In this document: positions 33,601-46,859 of the stretch, piece by piece
Layout: each line of letters begins with the position of its first letter
How positions within the stretch are numbered: position 1 is the first letter of the stretch
Translations under genes and position numbers: made by a program
The notes under the pieces: model-generated
What the model saw: the letters and a program-made list of their open reading frames with translations, nothing else
Told to the model about the DNA's origin: nothing
Database searches by the model: none
Assembly (NCBI RefSeq): GCF_963676685.1
Contig: NC_092348.1
Coordinates: 24,713,386 to 24,777,385, forward strand
DNA length: 64,000 bases
Direction of reading: 5' to 3'
DNA from: Mytilus edulis
Lineage: Eukaryota > Mollusca > Bivalvia > Mytilida > Mytilidae

Positions 33601-36478
33601 GCAGCGGGGATAAACGTTTTAATGGTACCCAACATTCTCCCTTTTTCTGAAACAATAGCACAACACCACAACATAGAAAACCATACGAAAACATATCAAT
33701 TGGAAGGCTTAACTCAATCAAAAAACGTAAATTAACACACTATGAACGAATAAATTTGATCTGCGATACCTGAATGCAAATGCACAGTTAATAAAATATT
33801 AGGGACAAACATTCAAGGCCAAAAAGCAAACAAACAAGTCCAAACAAAGCCATGGCAAGACACAACCACGAAATATTTAACCCTTCGAAAATAATCACTT
33901 TTGAAAAAAAAACGGTTTTAATAATATCTACAGGAAAATGAAAAATAACTTTGTCGTTTTAGGTATACTATTTATGTGTATAAAATTCTTCCAATAATTA
34001 GGAAAGAAAGTTCTGTCATATACATACATAATTTAACACTAGATACAAATTGGGGTGAATATCAACAATAAAACTATACAATTAGAGCTAGCTAGAACTT
34101 TCCTGTACAAATTTAAGGAGAATAATTTTGATGTTCATACAAATGTAGTACGAAGAAGTGAAAATTAGTAGATATTCTAAATAATCAAAACTGGCATATC
34201 GACAAGATCCATATTAATATAAAATAACAAAAAAAAAACATTATACAAAGTATCAACAGGTAATTAACAAGAAAATACGATTTGAGAGTACTCGCAGTGA
34301 CTGACAGCTAGTTAAAAGCCAATATTAATTAATAATAAAAAAAAATCATACATCAGAGACTTAAATCAACTAAAACACATCCCAGAGATTACATTGATAT
34401 CGTTAAATTTTAGCCGCAAGACACATTGTGAAGTTTCTGAAAGAAGTAAAATCAGAATTTGTTTGTCGTGATATTTTTGCTTTTTTGTTCCTTACTCGCG
34501 TCTCAAATAACCTTAATTGATATCTAATTAAAGTCTCATCGCATATTTGCACGTAACGACGCTGACAAATTTCTTCTTTGACATTGTGACGTCCCTAATC
34601 AGTTTAACGCACGTGCGTATTAATACAATGCTAGGAAAATTACGGAGCTACTGTGCTACTAATATGTATTTTCCTTAAGCATTAAGGATGTAATCGAATT
34701 AAATTTTAGATATTTGGAATTTAAAATTGAAACTTTGAATCAGAAGAGCATTAGTTAAAGTTTTTTTTTTGTGTTAATTTCGGGATCCACTACAGATCCT
34801 TGTATGCTATTCATACTTCACTCATCTTTTAAAAATATATGTGACAGCCTTAAAAGGAATCTGGTGACCCGTATCATTGCAATACGTAAAAATGTGAAAT
34901 TTTAAAGCAATAAATGTCATTTGACACATACGACTTAATGAGTTTTAAATGCATACAAAATTTCATAAATATTCGCAATATCGCCCACTTATGCATTTCA
35001 TATATTTTTCATGGTCCTTTAACATGTTCAGATCATGAACATTTTAAATGAGATCAATAATTGATTAGACTTCAACTTTCGGGTAATATAGAATAAAAAC
35101 GAGTTCCAAAGTAGATATTTAAAATAGTTAAAAGTTAAAAAGTTAAAAGTTAAAAATAGACCCACTAAAATTATAAATGATGACTTTCGTTTTTTAATTC
35201 TATTTCCCATTTCTATTTTCCCTTAAATAACATTACCATATTTGCAATCTTATATTCTCCTGTTAACAGCAAGATCTATATTTATCTGGTAGCTCAAGTA
35301 ACCTTAAGTGCAGTTGGCACCGAACCATTTATTTAATATACTGTAATGGCAACACCGCTTTCAATGTCAAAATCACCGTGGCAACCAGGCGCATTGAAGG
35401 CAACTTGACTGCAAATTACTTAGGGAGATTGATGGAATTTCCGAAGCAGTTAGTTGGCTTTCCAAACTTTCCTTTTGTCCTGTTTTTAAGGAAAACTAAG
35501 TTTAAATATAAGACGACGATGATTTACGTTATTATAATATTGATGATACTCAGTTAAGAAGAATTGTCTTAATAGATATTGTATATTTTTTTTTGGCGGG
35601 CAAATTTTTGAATAATGTTTAAAACTAGTATCTACAATTGAAAAATATATAATATATATCTGTATCAAGAATATTATGAGGGTATGGATAGGGATCCTAC
35701 ATTTCTGTATTCTCTCATATTTTATGTCATTTTTCTCTATTCTCTACATTTCATCACCGCATTATTGTCTTTTCCTTATTTCTTAACCTATTTTTCTCAA
35801 GTCTTTATTGTTTATCCTATTTCTTCCAATTCTTATTTTTTTACCCTCTTTTACTCAATTTATTGATTTTAGGTACATTTAGCCTATAATTCTTTTTTCA
35901 ATAAACCATATCTAGATCCTCATAAACTATAAGGTGTTTATAAATGAAGTTACAATTTTTTTTTAAGGAAATCAACCTATTCAACAATTAGAAAAAAAAA
36001 TACTTTGTTTTAAATACCGAAAGTGCTGAAATTATTATTAACTTTTGAAATGATGGAAAACATTAAAAATTTCTTTCTTCATTGACTATCTGGCTACACA
36101 AAAAGAAATAGGGCTTCATTTTCCTCTTTATATAATAGTGTCGGGTGGAACAATTTTTTGGAATAACACAATACTCACCTTTGTAGGTCTATTTCTGACC
36201 TATGTAAATACATAGATAATTTTTCCTGCAAAAACTTCCTGTTTAATTTGTTAACTTTTATTGATAAATTAGTTAAATAAGTTAATAAATTAAAAATTTG
36301 TGTTATAAAGTACATATAAGAGTTTAATTTATCTAATTAATTGTTCTCCCGTTAAGAGATTATTGATCAAACATTATAGATATGTATTAAATGTATTTTA
36401 CTAGAAGTATGATTACCTTGTTAGCAACTTGATCCGTTTTGTTCCGCTTTGGTTGTTTTTCCACTCCAGTAGTTATAT

Positions 36479-36480
<2 letters not shown>
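33601..36480. other. intergenic, nothing recognised
   Basis: AT-rich sequence with no supported gene. 'aaagttaaaaagttaaaagt' near 35135 is a short simple repeat. It may hold the promoter and 5' UTR exon of the minus-strand BTB gene, but no specific element is visible. Confidence 0.5.

Positions 36481-36484
<4 letters not shown>

Positions 36485-36510
<26 letters not shown>
36485..36510. repeat. (TA)n microsatellite
   Basis: About 26 bp of alternating TA, followed by 'tttatatatg'. Confidence 0.9.
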
Positions 36511-36519
<9 letters not shown>

Positions 36520-36647
36520 GTAATGTGTTAAATTCTCTCTTCTTGCAAACAATATTTATAGGTTTTATAAAGACTGAGAATTGAATATCGCTTGATATCA
36601 AAACGAGTTAATTAATTTTAATATTATATTAGTTTGATAATACTTAT

Positions 36648-36725
36648 CAAAGGTACCAGGATTATGATTTAATACGCCAGAGGTGCGTTTCGTCTTCATG
36701 AGACTCATCAGTGACGCTCATTAAT
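36648..36725 (-). repeat. family A copy (inverted, short)
   Basis: 'aaaggtaccaggattatgat' then 'acgccagaggtgcgtttcgt' and 'actcatcagtgacgctcatt' is the inverted 3' half of the family-A consensus. Confidence 0.82.
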
Positions 36726-37489
36726 TCGGAGTTTATCATTCCTGTTTTTAAATTAGATAACGTGATTTCAAATCATAACTTAACCCTATTGCTATCGTAT
36801 ATGGTCAACACTCTCATTGTGTTAAATCTAGAAAAAAAAATCTGCGAATCGTCGATCTTATCTTCTGCATACTTAATAACTAGTATAACAATTAGATAAC
36901 ATATGTCCTGTTCTGATGTTAAACTTTAACATCAGACATTTTAAAACTGTTTGTACTGTCTAGAATAAAAGTTTAATTGTTGGAATGCAGGGCGTGCAGA
37001 AGTTTGGGACTACTGCGTGCGCTCCATCCAACTGCGAAACAGTCAAAACAAAATTGTAAAATCAATATCTCATGTAAAAAGCTCAAATAGCAAAGTACAT
37101 AGTGTCTGTCTAAAGAAAACTTGTATACACAATAAATCCTCTTCTCCTAAACCGGGGTATAGATTAGAGCTTTCATTTGTTTCAGAAAAACCTATAAGTT
37201 AAGGTATAAATGATTGTTTTTTTCTGTGCCTTAAATGTATACAAGTTAGATAAAAAAAATGTAATTCCAATGAAAACAATAGGTATGCTGCTCTAGTGAA
37301 TATGTAGATTTAACTGTGCTATCATCGTCAGGAAAGGGCGCATTCAATTGTAACGTAAATGCTGCTGTTACCTTTAGGTATGTTACATTTTTTGTTATGT
37401 ATATTTAATTTATACTTCATAAACTAATACGTGAAAACCATTGAAAACAACAAGTAAATAAGTCTAATAATAAAATTGAGAATAAAATT

Positions 37490-37770
37490 TGCGAATACGT
37501 CAAAGAGACAACCCGACGAAAGGACAGACACCAATGTGTCTTCAATGCAGCGAGCAAATCCTTCACCCGGAGGTGGTCCGCAGCTGGCCCACAAATACAA
37601 TTGTGTACTAGTTCAGTGAAAACGGACGCAATACTAAACTCCAAAACATATAACTGAACTAAAATTAAAATAAAAACCATACATGACTAACAAAGGACAT
37701 GGGTTCCTGACCTGGGACAGGCGCAAAAACGCGGCGGGGTTAAACATGTTGTGTAACATCTCAACCCTTT
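37490..37770. repeat. interspersed repeat family F copy
   Basis: The sequence 'agagacaacccgacgaaagg' followed by 'acaccaatgtgtcttcaatg', 'ccgcagctggcccacaaata' and 'aacgcggcggggttaaacat' matches 8090-8560. The 87-codon minus-strand open frame is part of the repeat. Confidence 0.78.
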
Positions 37771-38209
37771 CATACACATCATGCCAATGTTGAATAAAGA
37801 AACACATAAGCAGGGAAAGATCTGTTAACTTGAAACTATTCTTTTCAATAATTGATCAGTTTCCGCCATAAAAATCCAAATATATATATACAAGAATTGA
37901 CTATCAAGACAAAAGTGCTGAAAGTATCAAATAATTTAAGCTTGGACAATAACATATATTGATATCACCTGCAATTTCTGTCCAAAAAACGAGACTCATT
38001 CCCCATTACTTGAAGAACGTTCAGGACATATTCTGTAAGCGATGAATGAGACTATCATTTCAAATATCTGTTTTGCTTATTTTCCTGATCAGTGTGAGAT
38101 ACTTCTAAAATCTGAGATTTGCTTTATGTTCTAGTAAATGTTATAAATCATAACTAGAGCTTGTTACTTTTGCAAGTTTAATGAAATCCGAAGACCCAGT
38201 TCGGGCTAT

Positions 38210-38300
38210 CATTTTGAGGTTTAGTTAGCTATCAAACCCTGTTAATTCCACCATTTCCTACATTAGAAAATGTCTGTACCAAGTTGAAATATTGGTTTAG
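38210..38300. repeat. interspersed repeat family D copy, truncated
   Basis: 'agctatcaaaccctgttaat' then 'tccaccatttcctacattag' and 'aaaatgtctgtaccaagttg' is the first half of the family-D consensus. Confidence 0.72.
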
Positions 38301-38621
38301 AATTATAAAAAAATATGAAAGACGGTTTATTGTATGATACGTATATGTGTAACAAAAACATGTTTATTAATAATATAGAATGCTGATATCCTTCCATACA
38401 TTATATCAGAGTCATATTATATATTTATCATGTTTCTGCTTATATTTTTAACAAACTGAGTATTCATAATTTGGAGGTAAAGCGAAACTTTTTTTTATCA
38501 AGACTGTTAAGCTTAAACTTTGTAATAGTTTTTTTTTTAAATTATTTGGAACACAAAATGAACAGATACAAAAATTTAAAAAAAAAAGTGGGTAATTTAT
38601 CTATTCTTAAGTAATTTTCAA

Positions 38622-38815
38622 TTGAGAAGTGCCATGTGTAAAATCAGAATCAGTTCCAATAATTTCAAAAAGGAAAGAGACTGGTTTAAAGAATTATATA
38701 TAAAATTTTCAAAATTTGTAAGAAATGCTCCCTTAATTTGGATGAAGATGAACATCATGTTATTACTAGTTGGCAAGCATACAAAGATGATAGGGAGATA
38801 TACACAGTATGTGTC
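38622..38815 (+). pseudogene. LINE reverse transcriptase C-terminal remnant
   Basis: A frame encoding LRSAMCKIRISSNNF shifts near 38718 into KKCSLNLDEDEHHVITSWQA, then YKDDRE. The order (L-x-x-x-R-I-S-S-N, then C-x-x-x-x-x-D-E-D-E-H-H) is that of the cysteine/histidine-rich tail after LINE reverse transcriptases. It is frameshifted and lacks the cysteine pair, so it is dead. No upstream RT core was found. Confidence 0.55.
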
Positions 38816-39029
38816 CTAATTTTTTAGATCTCATAAATGAGTCAAAATTGGTTTGATTATTTACCAATGAAAATTCGACTTTGTTGACATATTTCATTGT
38901 TATAATGTGATTAAGATTATAACACAATGTTGACTGTCGTACCTCTATTTTTGTAACTTTATCTTTGACATTTTTTCCGATTGTGTTTCGTTTACATATC
39001 GTTGAAAATATAATAGAAATTATGCAACT

Positions 39030-39200
39030 ATCATACAAGTGAGAGGTTTAGCTAGCTATAAAACCAGGGTTAATCCACAATTGTTTACAAAAGAAAATAC
39101 CTGTACTAAATAAATTACGATAGCTGTTTTCCATTCATTTGATGTGTTTGAGCTTTTGATTTTGACATTTGATTAGGGACTAAAGGTTTTGAATTTTACT
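39030..39200. repeat. interspersed repeat family D copy
   Basis: The sequence 'catacaagtgagaggtttag' then 'ctagctataaaaccagggtt' and 'catttgatgtgtttgagctt' with an 'attagggact' end is a good copy. Confidence 0.82.
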
Positions 39201-40019
39201 CGTGACAAAGCTCACAAAGCGATTTCCACGCTTTTAGTACAAAAAAACGAATAATTAAGGATGTGAAATGTGAGGTACAGCAAAATATACTTAGTATATC
39301 AAATCGTTGTAGTAATGAAAGAGTTTAGTAAATGTGTTAAGTAATTTATGGTAACGAAATCATCTAACTTAATAATTTACCAGTGATGCATTGATTACAT
39401 AAGTTTAAAATCTATGACATCACTCCGCGAAAGGGCATAACGAACGATATGGGATATATAAATACCATATGAAGAAGCCAAAGAACCATCGCCGTCTAAA
39501 AAAGGGAAATTAACAATAGGGAATGAAAAGTCGTGTTTTTGCTGTAAATTTTAAATTGGAGTTTCCTTTTAGAAATCGGAATGTATTAATCTGAAAAAGG
39601 ACAACTACTGCCGTTTATGTTAGATTTACTTAAAGTAAGGACCTCTGGGTAAATTTCGGTAGTATGCTCAACAAACTTTGGATTATTTAACGGGGACATA
39701 TCATTGAGATACTAGTAACGTGAGTATGGTTAAATGTGTCAACTAAATGTAACAATGACATGTCTTTACTGACCATAAATTGTGATTCACAGTAATACAG
39801 GAATAAATCTGCAATGAAAGGGGCGCAATTAATGCCCATAGATAGGCTTTATCGCTGTACATATATGTTTTCCAGGAGAAAATTTAAAGTTTCAATCATA
39901 TCTTCACATTTCCAGTAAGTGTTCTTTTGCTGACATGAATTATCATTGATATTGTTATATTTATAAATTAACTGTTTACAAAATTTTGAATTTTTTTAAA
40001 TAATAAGGCTTTTCTACCT

Positions 40020-40205
40020 CAGGCATAGATTACCTTAACTGTAGTTGGCAACACTTTTAGGAATTTTGAATCTCAATGCTCTTCAACTTTGTACTTTATT
40101 TGGCTTTTTTAACATTTTTGGATTCGAGCGTTACTGATGAGTCTTTTGTAGAGAAAACGCGCGTCTGGCGTATATACAAATTTTAGTCCTGGTATCTATG
40201 ATGAT
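40020..40205 (+). repeat. interspersed repeat family A copy
   Basis: It runs from 'aggcatagattaccttaac' through 'tgctcttcaactttgtactt' and 'gcgcgtctggcgtatataca' to 'agtcctggtatctatgatga'. It is nearly identical to the next copy at 40270-40590. Confidence 0.88.
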
Positions 40206-40590
40206 TTTATTTACAACCACTGGGTCGATGCCACTGCTGGTGGAGATTTATTTCCCCGAGGGTATCACAAGCCCAGTAGTCAGCACTTCTTGTGCTGACA
40301 TGAATTATCATTGATATTGTTATATTTATAAATTAACTGTTTACAAAATTTTGAATTTTTTGAAATAATAAGGCTTTTCTACCTCAGGCTAGATTACCTT
40401 AGCTGTATTTGGCAACACTTTTAGGAATTTTGAATCTCAATGCTCTTCAACTTTGTACTTTATTTGGCTTTTTTTTTTCTTTTTTTTTTTTTTTACTTTT
40501 TTGGATTCGAGCGTCACTGATGAGCCTTTTGTAGACGAAACGCGCTTCTGGCGTATATACAAAATTTAGTCCTGGTATCTATGACGAGTT
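40206..40590 (+). repeat. interspersed repeat family A copy with full head
   Basis: This copy includes the head ('ccactgctggtggagattta', 'cccagtagtcagcacttctt'), the middle and the 'gacgaaacgcgcttctggcg' core. A poly-T expansion of about 26 bp sits in the middle near 40470. It follows its sister copy directly and both point the same way. Confidence 0.88.
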
Positions 40591-40859
40591 GATTTACATT
40601 GTAGTAGCTAATATACTTTTCTTTTTTGTTACAGAAAAGGGCTTCAAACTTGCAATGACATTTTTCAAAAGACCATTTAATTAGTTTATAAAAATTTTCT
40701 TGTTAAGATTGTGAAAAGGTATTTTGGAGAATTGGGAAAAAATCACAACTGTCAACAGAATAAACAGGACCATCAAAATCACGTATTTTGTCTAAAACCT
40801 CTAAAGAATTATTAACACGCCAAAAATAGTTCATATAACTATTTTTATAAACGTTAAAA

Positions 40860-41005
<146 letters not shown>

Positions 41006-41655
41006 CAGTTCGAAGCACTGACAGATTGGTAGTAGAGCAATTATTATACTAGATAATGAAATGAAATTTAAATGATTGCTCGTGTAATTTAGGTAACAAG
41101 TACAAAGTCGGGACTTTCAAATATTCGGACGAGGCCTTAATTTGGATAGTTGCAGTGATATGCTTGTTTACAATTTGACTGTCTGTGGAGCGTACGAACC
41201 TCAGTAAAGAATTTATAATTTCGTTTTGGAGAACTTCTGTGTAGTATGTTTTGTGTCATACCACCACTTCGTTATTGGCTGCTTTGTCCGCCGATACAAC
41301 ACAACCGCTTTGCAAGTACTTTGAGTTTATTTTTTTAGTTACAGAAATTGGTATATCAAGAACCTTATAACTAATACAGAATTGTTTTCAAAATGAGGCA
41401 ATTAAATATCAACAGACGAGTATTCTAATTTTATTCAAATAACTGTCAACAGTTTTTTTTATCAGATTTTCATTGTACACCAATGCATGTCACTTGAGAA
41501 CACACGCTATTTATGTAAATAATTGTAACCCTCTAGATTTCTTTGTTTATTTCACTAAGTTGTTACTTAGTAAGAATGTTTTATGTAGTTTTTACTGAAT
41601 ACATATGTTTTCCTTTGTCGTCGTTTATCAACAAATACATGTGTAAACAAGAATG

Positions 41656-43648
41656 TTAGTCGACATTTACAACAGTATAATACTTTGAACCGGGGTCTGC
41701 TACCAAATCGCCATAGACAGAATTGTACATATGGCATGTAACGTAATCCGCAATTCGTTCGTCCATTGAAAATGACTGGCAACCATCTATGCGCATGCAC
41801 AGTCGAGAGCACACTCTGGTGTCTGTTGCGTTGACAATTCCAAAGGAGAATGGTGAAGGTTTCATGTCACGTGCTTTCACCATGAAGTAACCAGTTGTTC
41901 TGGGGCTAGTTTTCCAATTGAATTGATGTCGAAATTCATTCCATTCCTTTTCTATACCCAAGATATTTCTCGTTACAAGATTTGTAATAGGAGGAGGGGC
42001 GGGTGTTGTAGGTGGTGTGCTACTCACGCATTTCAAATTCTCGTTTGAAATAAGATAAAACACTAAAAAGAAAAGAACAATGTTTCAAAACAACATAATT
42101 TTGTAAAAGCTTAGGCTTTAGTTAATCGATACAAGAAACACTATCTTACATATTACATATTGAAACTGTGAATTTATATACATTTGTATATACTAAATCG
42201 CTACAAATAAATCGTAGTAATTATATATGCACTGTCTCTTCAAACAATCACGAGCTATCATTATTGAAAGAGAGGTGAAAGATACCAAAGGAACATTCAA
42301 ACTTTACTTTTTCAATTTGTGACTTGGATGTAGAGTTGTCTCTTTGGCACTCATGCCACATCTTTTTTTTATCTATCATCAATAGAAACTGGTCAAACGC
42401 AGACCATGCAATATGGGCTTTGCACATTTTTGAAGACCGTATGGTGACCTATAGTTATTAATTTCTATGTCATTTGGTCGCTTGTTGAGAGTTGTCTCAT
42501 TGGCAATCATACCACATATTCTTTTTTATAGATACTTTGTATTGTATTTCACTTAACTGATATGTTTGATGGAGAGACAGACTGCATATAAAGTGTGGCG
42601 ACGAGTATGAACATAACGGGATATAAAGAAACTAAACAAGACGGTCACCATAAAAAGGGTGTATAAAGATCACTTATACTGTCTGATACATGTGGGGGTT
42701 ACATTCCCAACTATTTTTGTGTTTTTCGTAGAAAAGATGACATAGCTTGAACACGGTATACAAAAAGGATACAGATGGACTGTGCCGAATAATCGCAAAT
42801 TAAGTAGCATTCCCTCTACTCAATCTGATTAAATTTCCGATCTATAGAAATCAAAGATCTGTTGTTCTCTTTTTTAGAAGAAGGATACAATGAAGACGAA
42901 ATATGATTTTTATTCTCATGTATTTGCTTACCTGGTGGTTGATATTTCCAATTCTTCTGTAGGCAGTTTTTCCACATTTCATTTATGTTATCTTTTGGAA
43001 CTAGCTCAGTGTATATTTGAAAACACGTGATGTAACCGGTAAATTGTTGGTCGTCTTCTGACGCACCCTTAGCAACAGCATTCCCTAGGTATACTGTTCC
43101 TCCTGTTGGCATGGGGATGTTTTTCTGAAAGTCATCATTTGCATTGACCTTTTCTTCACCATTTACGTAAATCTTTATCCGTCCTGATTCAAACTGGCGC
43201 TCTATGTACAAGTGATTCCATTCATTTTCTTTAAGTAGATCTTCCTCGGCAACCAATCCAGTGGGATTTGCATATTCATCACGGAATGAAACAACAGTGT
43301 GTGTCATAACAAAATTAATTCTTATTTTTTCCTCTTGTCCCAAAACATAATGTAATAATGTCCCTTTTGGTGTTCCGATAGGATAAACATACATGGAGAT
43401 AGAAAGGTTCTTAAATTCCGAGTCATCTCGAATGTTTGTCTTCAAATATTTCAAATCGTCTGATGTTGGACCAAAAGACATTGCATCAAATGGTAGCTGA
43501 TCCGGTTTCTTTTCAAACTTGTAACAGTCTCCGACTGGTTCTCGTACAAAATCAACTCTACTCATTGTTTCTGTAAGCAAAGATTTGTTTCCGAGTGGCC
43601 ATTGGTATTCTGGAACTGGATCCTTCCTTGCTGTTATCATTGACAATT
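41656..43648 (-). CDS. LamG-like + PAN/apple-like secreted protein (5' end not found)
   Basis: Two exons on the minus strand: 43648-42932 (717 nt, phase 1-1; acceptor ttttgtag, donor gtaagc) and 42062-41656 (stop TAA). The join gives Y-Q-P-P-V-F-Y-L in frame and about 373 residues. The first exon encodes a LamG/concanavalin-like sandwich (FKNLSISMYVYPIGTPKGTL, EWNHLYIERQFESGRIKIYV, GYITCFQIYTELV). The second has a Pro/Thr linker (SSTPPTTPAPPPITN) and a cysteine-rich end, VCSRLCMRIDGCQSFSMDER, then CHMYNS, which fits a PAN/apple domain. Both are extracellular carbohydrate- or protein-binding folds. A signal-peptide exon must lie further 5' (above 43648). AATAAA lies at 41546-41551 on this strand. 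Ligand and process are unknown. Confidence 0.72.
42270..42535 (-). repeat. family B/E repeat fragments in the LamG-PAN intron
   Basis: 'gaaagataccaaaggaacat' (family E head) is followed by two inverted family-B pieces, near 42335 ('gttgtctctttggcactcat') and 42405-42530 ('atggtgacctatagttatta', 'gttgtctcattggcaatcat'). Confidence 0.75.
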
Positions 43649-44559
43649 CTACAAAATACAATTAAATGCATAAAAACCATTTAAAATCTAAACAAAGCAA
43701 ACAAAATGTTGACAAAAGGTGAATTTTACTTTACATTTCAAGTAAAAGTAAATTAATCACTTTAAATTACGATTCCCGGTATAACATTCGTCTTAATGTC
43801 AATGTTATTTATTTTTCCAATTTTTTTTTTTAATTCTTATTTCTTAAACTTAAATGTTAGAGATGAAAGTATTTTAAAAAAATCACCAAGTAAGATTAAT
43901 AGAACTTTCTTCATTGCAGATGTCTTTTACAAAACCGAAAGAATTGTGATTCTTAATAAGACTGAAACAAAAATTGGAATTCGATTTCTTCAGCCACTTC
44001 AATCTGGTATGCGGAATCTGGAAGCAAAGCTGATTAAATTAATACCTTTTTGCTCACCTGGTTCAAGACTTCAAAGGCCAAGCAAAATAGGACACCAGAA
44101 ATGACATTAGATTAACCCTTTCTTTTAAATTAGGATATCAATAAAAGATGTTGGGCATTTGTCACGGAGACAGCTACCAAACAATACAATAAATAATATA
44201 AGAGTTCTAGGTATTGAGTTACTTTGTCTCAATCAAATAGTGAATGAACACTTTATTGTAACGTTTATTTGGGACATTGGGAAAGATAGCATATAGTCAA
44301 GCATTTTATCCGATCTTGAAAAAAAACCCACAGATAACAGCAATATGTTTCTATAACCAGAATTATTTCTGAAACCGGCGCTTTACTAGTATACGGCTCT
44401 CTTTCTTTATAAGAAGTGCTTTTTTTTCAAATCCTATTAAAATTCAATTTACTTTGTTTGGAGTATAACTTACACGAGCGCCACACAATTTAAATGGTGC
44501 GAATTTAGTGAAAAAAATTGATTCGTATAAATGGTTCATACATGTATCTCCGAAATCAT

Positions 44560-44870
44560 TTGGCCAGTAGTCAGCACTTTTTGTGCTGACATGAATTGTC
44601 ATTGATATGGTTATATTTATAAATTTACTGTTTACAAATTTTTGAATTTTTTGAAATACTAAGGCTTTTCTACCTCAGGCATAGATTACCTTAGCTGTAT
44701 TTGGCAAAACTTTTAGGAATTTTGGTCCTCAATGCTCTTCAACTTCGTACTTTATTTGGCATTTTTAACTTTTTGGGATTCGAGCGTCACTGATGAGTCT
44801 TTAATAGACGAAACGCGAGTCTGGCGTATATACTAAATTTAGTCCTGGAATCTATGATGAGTTTATTGGA
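44560..44870 (+). repeat. interspersed repeat family A copy with head
   Basis: It has the same order as 40206-40590 and the same strand: 'ggccagtagtcagcacttt', 'tttctacctcaggcatagat', 'ttaatagacgaaacgcgagt' and 'agtcctggaatctatgatga'. Confidence 0.88.
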
Positions 44871-44984
44871 ATAGAATAAAAATGGCACACTTCCGAAAGC
44901 GATAATGCAACAAAAATAGTATAATTTATCCTTGTACTTGCGAGGGTATCGGCAAAATGTAGAACGACTATTTTAAAGAGTGTT

Positions 44985-45115
44985 ATAAACTATTGGCCAT
45001 CATTTTCTACATATGGAAATGCCTGTACCATGTCAGGAATATGATAGTTGTTTTCCATTTGTTTGATGTGTTTCAGATTCTGATTTGGCCATTTTATAAA
45101 GGACTTTCCGTTATG
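44985..45115. repeat. interspersed repeat family D copy
   Basis: 'ggccatcattttctacatat' then 'ggaaatgcctgtaccatgtc' and 'ccatttgtttgatgtgtttc' with 'aaaggactttccg' is a good copy lacking its first 30 bp. Confidence 0.82.
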
Positions 45116-46859
45116 ATCTGTATTTGTGCTGGGAACAGTATATCTAACGATATATGTTCCTGATGTGTGTTAAGTTACGTTTTTTTATAACGGTCGGACT
45201 GAAGAAAAAAATAATAGGCATAATCTTTCTTTACAAATAGTGTTATTCAACGGGCTAAGTTTCTATTGTATCTATTTGTTTTTCATGCCTTAATTTTTAA
45301 GCTATCCATACTGTAGCCCATTTAAGACTTCCCAAAAACATGTCATTATTTTTTACATTTTTAAAAATCGCCATGGATAAAATTGGTGATAACGAATCTG
45401 AGGCATAAACTTTTATCACAGACTTTTTACATCTTCTTCTTACAGTAAGCGGCCATCTTCAACTGATTGACTACGCTGCCACATTTTTGGAAACTGATTG
45501 ACTACGATGCCACATTTTTGGAGTACGCGCAATTTGAAATTTAATACAAAAACTAAAATTGGGTGAAATTTATAAACAGGTGCAAATAAAAACATTTCAT
45601 GCAATTTACTGACGGAGCTGAGCATTAAAAGATTCGGGACTCGAGGCAGAGACCTTCCAACTGGACAAGGTGTTCCAATCTCTGATTGTTCTAGGATATA
45701 ACGACTCATTCCGAAATGTTGTTTTGCATGATGGTATTCTAAATTCTTTTTTGTTGGTATTTCTGAAAGGGCGTTCTCGTCAGATGTGACCTCTTCATGG
45801 GGCTCTCGTTTAAAACTCACTGCATTCAGACTGTAGATTGAAGGTACGAGATGTCAAATTCGCTCAATTTTGACATTGATTCAAATGAGATTATACCATC
45901 ATTAGTATAGACTGGCAGCAAAAAGACTGGAATTTTATCTCTATTGATTATTTTGACAAATAAATATGATCAAACGATGAGAAGTGCTCTTCAGTCTTGG
46001 ACAAATACTTTAAGAATTTATTATCAAATAAATTATTGATAATCGCATGAAGGAAAAGTCCTCATCAGTGAAGTAGTGAAATAAGATGTCGTTGATTTCT
46101 GTGAAGTATCTCCGCCATATAATGAAATTAAACTACCTAGATATTGTTTAGAACATATAAAAACATCATATCCTAAATAACTCAATTACAATGAACATCT
46201 TTTCGAATTAAAATTAACGTTACTTATTAGACGAAAACTTCAACAGTGTATAAACAATCATATTGCTTATTACAAAAAAAAAACTTAAAAAAAGGAGAAA
46301 GGTACAATGTGTACCCTGGTGTCTTTTAAATGAAGGATAGTTCATATGTTCTCGAATTTGCAGAATGAATTTTGAATCTGCGTGTATCTATAAAAGATAG
46401 TTGTTTTAATATAAAACAATCGGTCATGATGGGCAACTCAGCGTTAAAAGTTACGGTCAGGTCAATAAAGCATTGAATTTTCAAAAAAATGTCTATTTGA
46501 CTCACTATACTGTAGCGTTACGTACGGTATTGCGTCGCAAGACGTAACATGTATAATTGACAATTAAATTTGACGCCATATGCTAACTTTGACATTTTGT
46601 TATCAAGAGCGGAGTACCTGGCTACTCGATCGACTGTTATCAAACAAATACCATACGCTGAAGAAATGTTTCAAAATTTATCATGTATAAGGCAATTAAT
46701 TACGTAAGGATTGTTTTTATTTTCTGATCTGTGATTAGATGATTTCAAACAAATGCAAACTTTTCTCTTCTTGTTTTGTAGGACGTAGAAACAAGAAGAC
46801 AAAATGTGTAAGGAACTAGGCACTCATATAGAAAATTGGGATTTCATTTATAGTTTACC
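45116..46859. other. intergenic, nothing firmly recognised
   Basis: A minus-strand open frame (45440-45820) begins with GTG, not ATG, and has no recognisable domain, so it is not called. A 30-bp tandem duplication ('aactgattgactacg..gcc') sits at 45458-45520. The rest is AT-rich. Confidence 0.5.

Noticed and set aside
43796-44104. 102-codon + strand open frame
   Set aside because: No domain or splice context; it lies just upstream of, and antisense to, the LamG-PAN gene and has low-complexity composition.
45440-45820. 126-codon minus-strand open frame
   Set aside because: It starts with GTG, has no in-frame ATG at the start and no recognisable domain; possibly repeat-derived.
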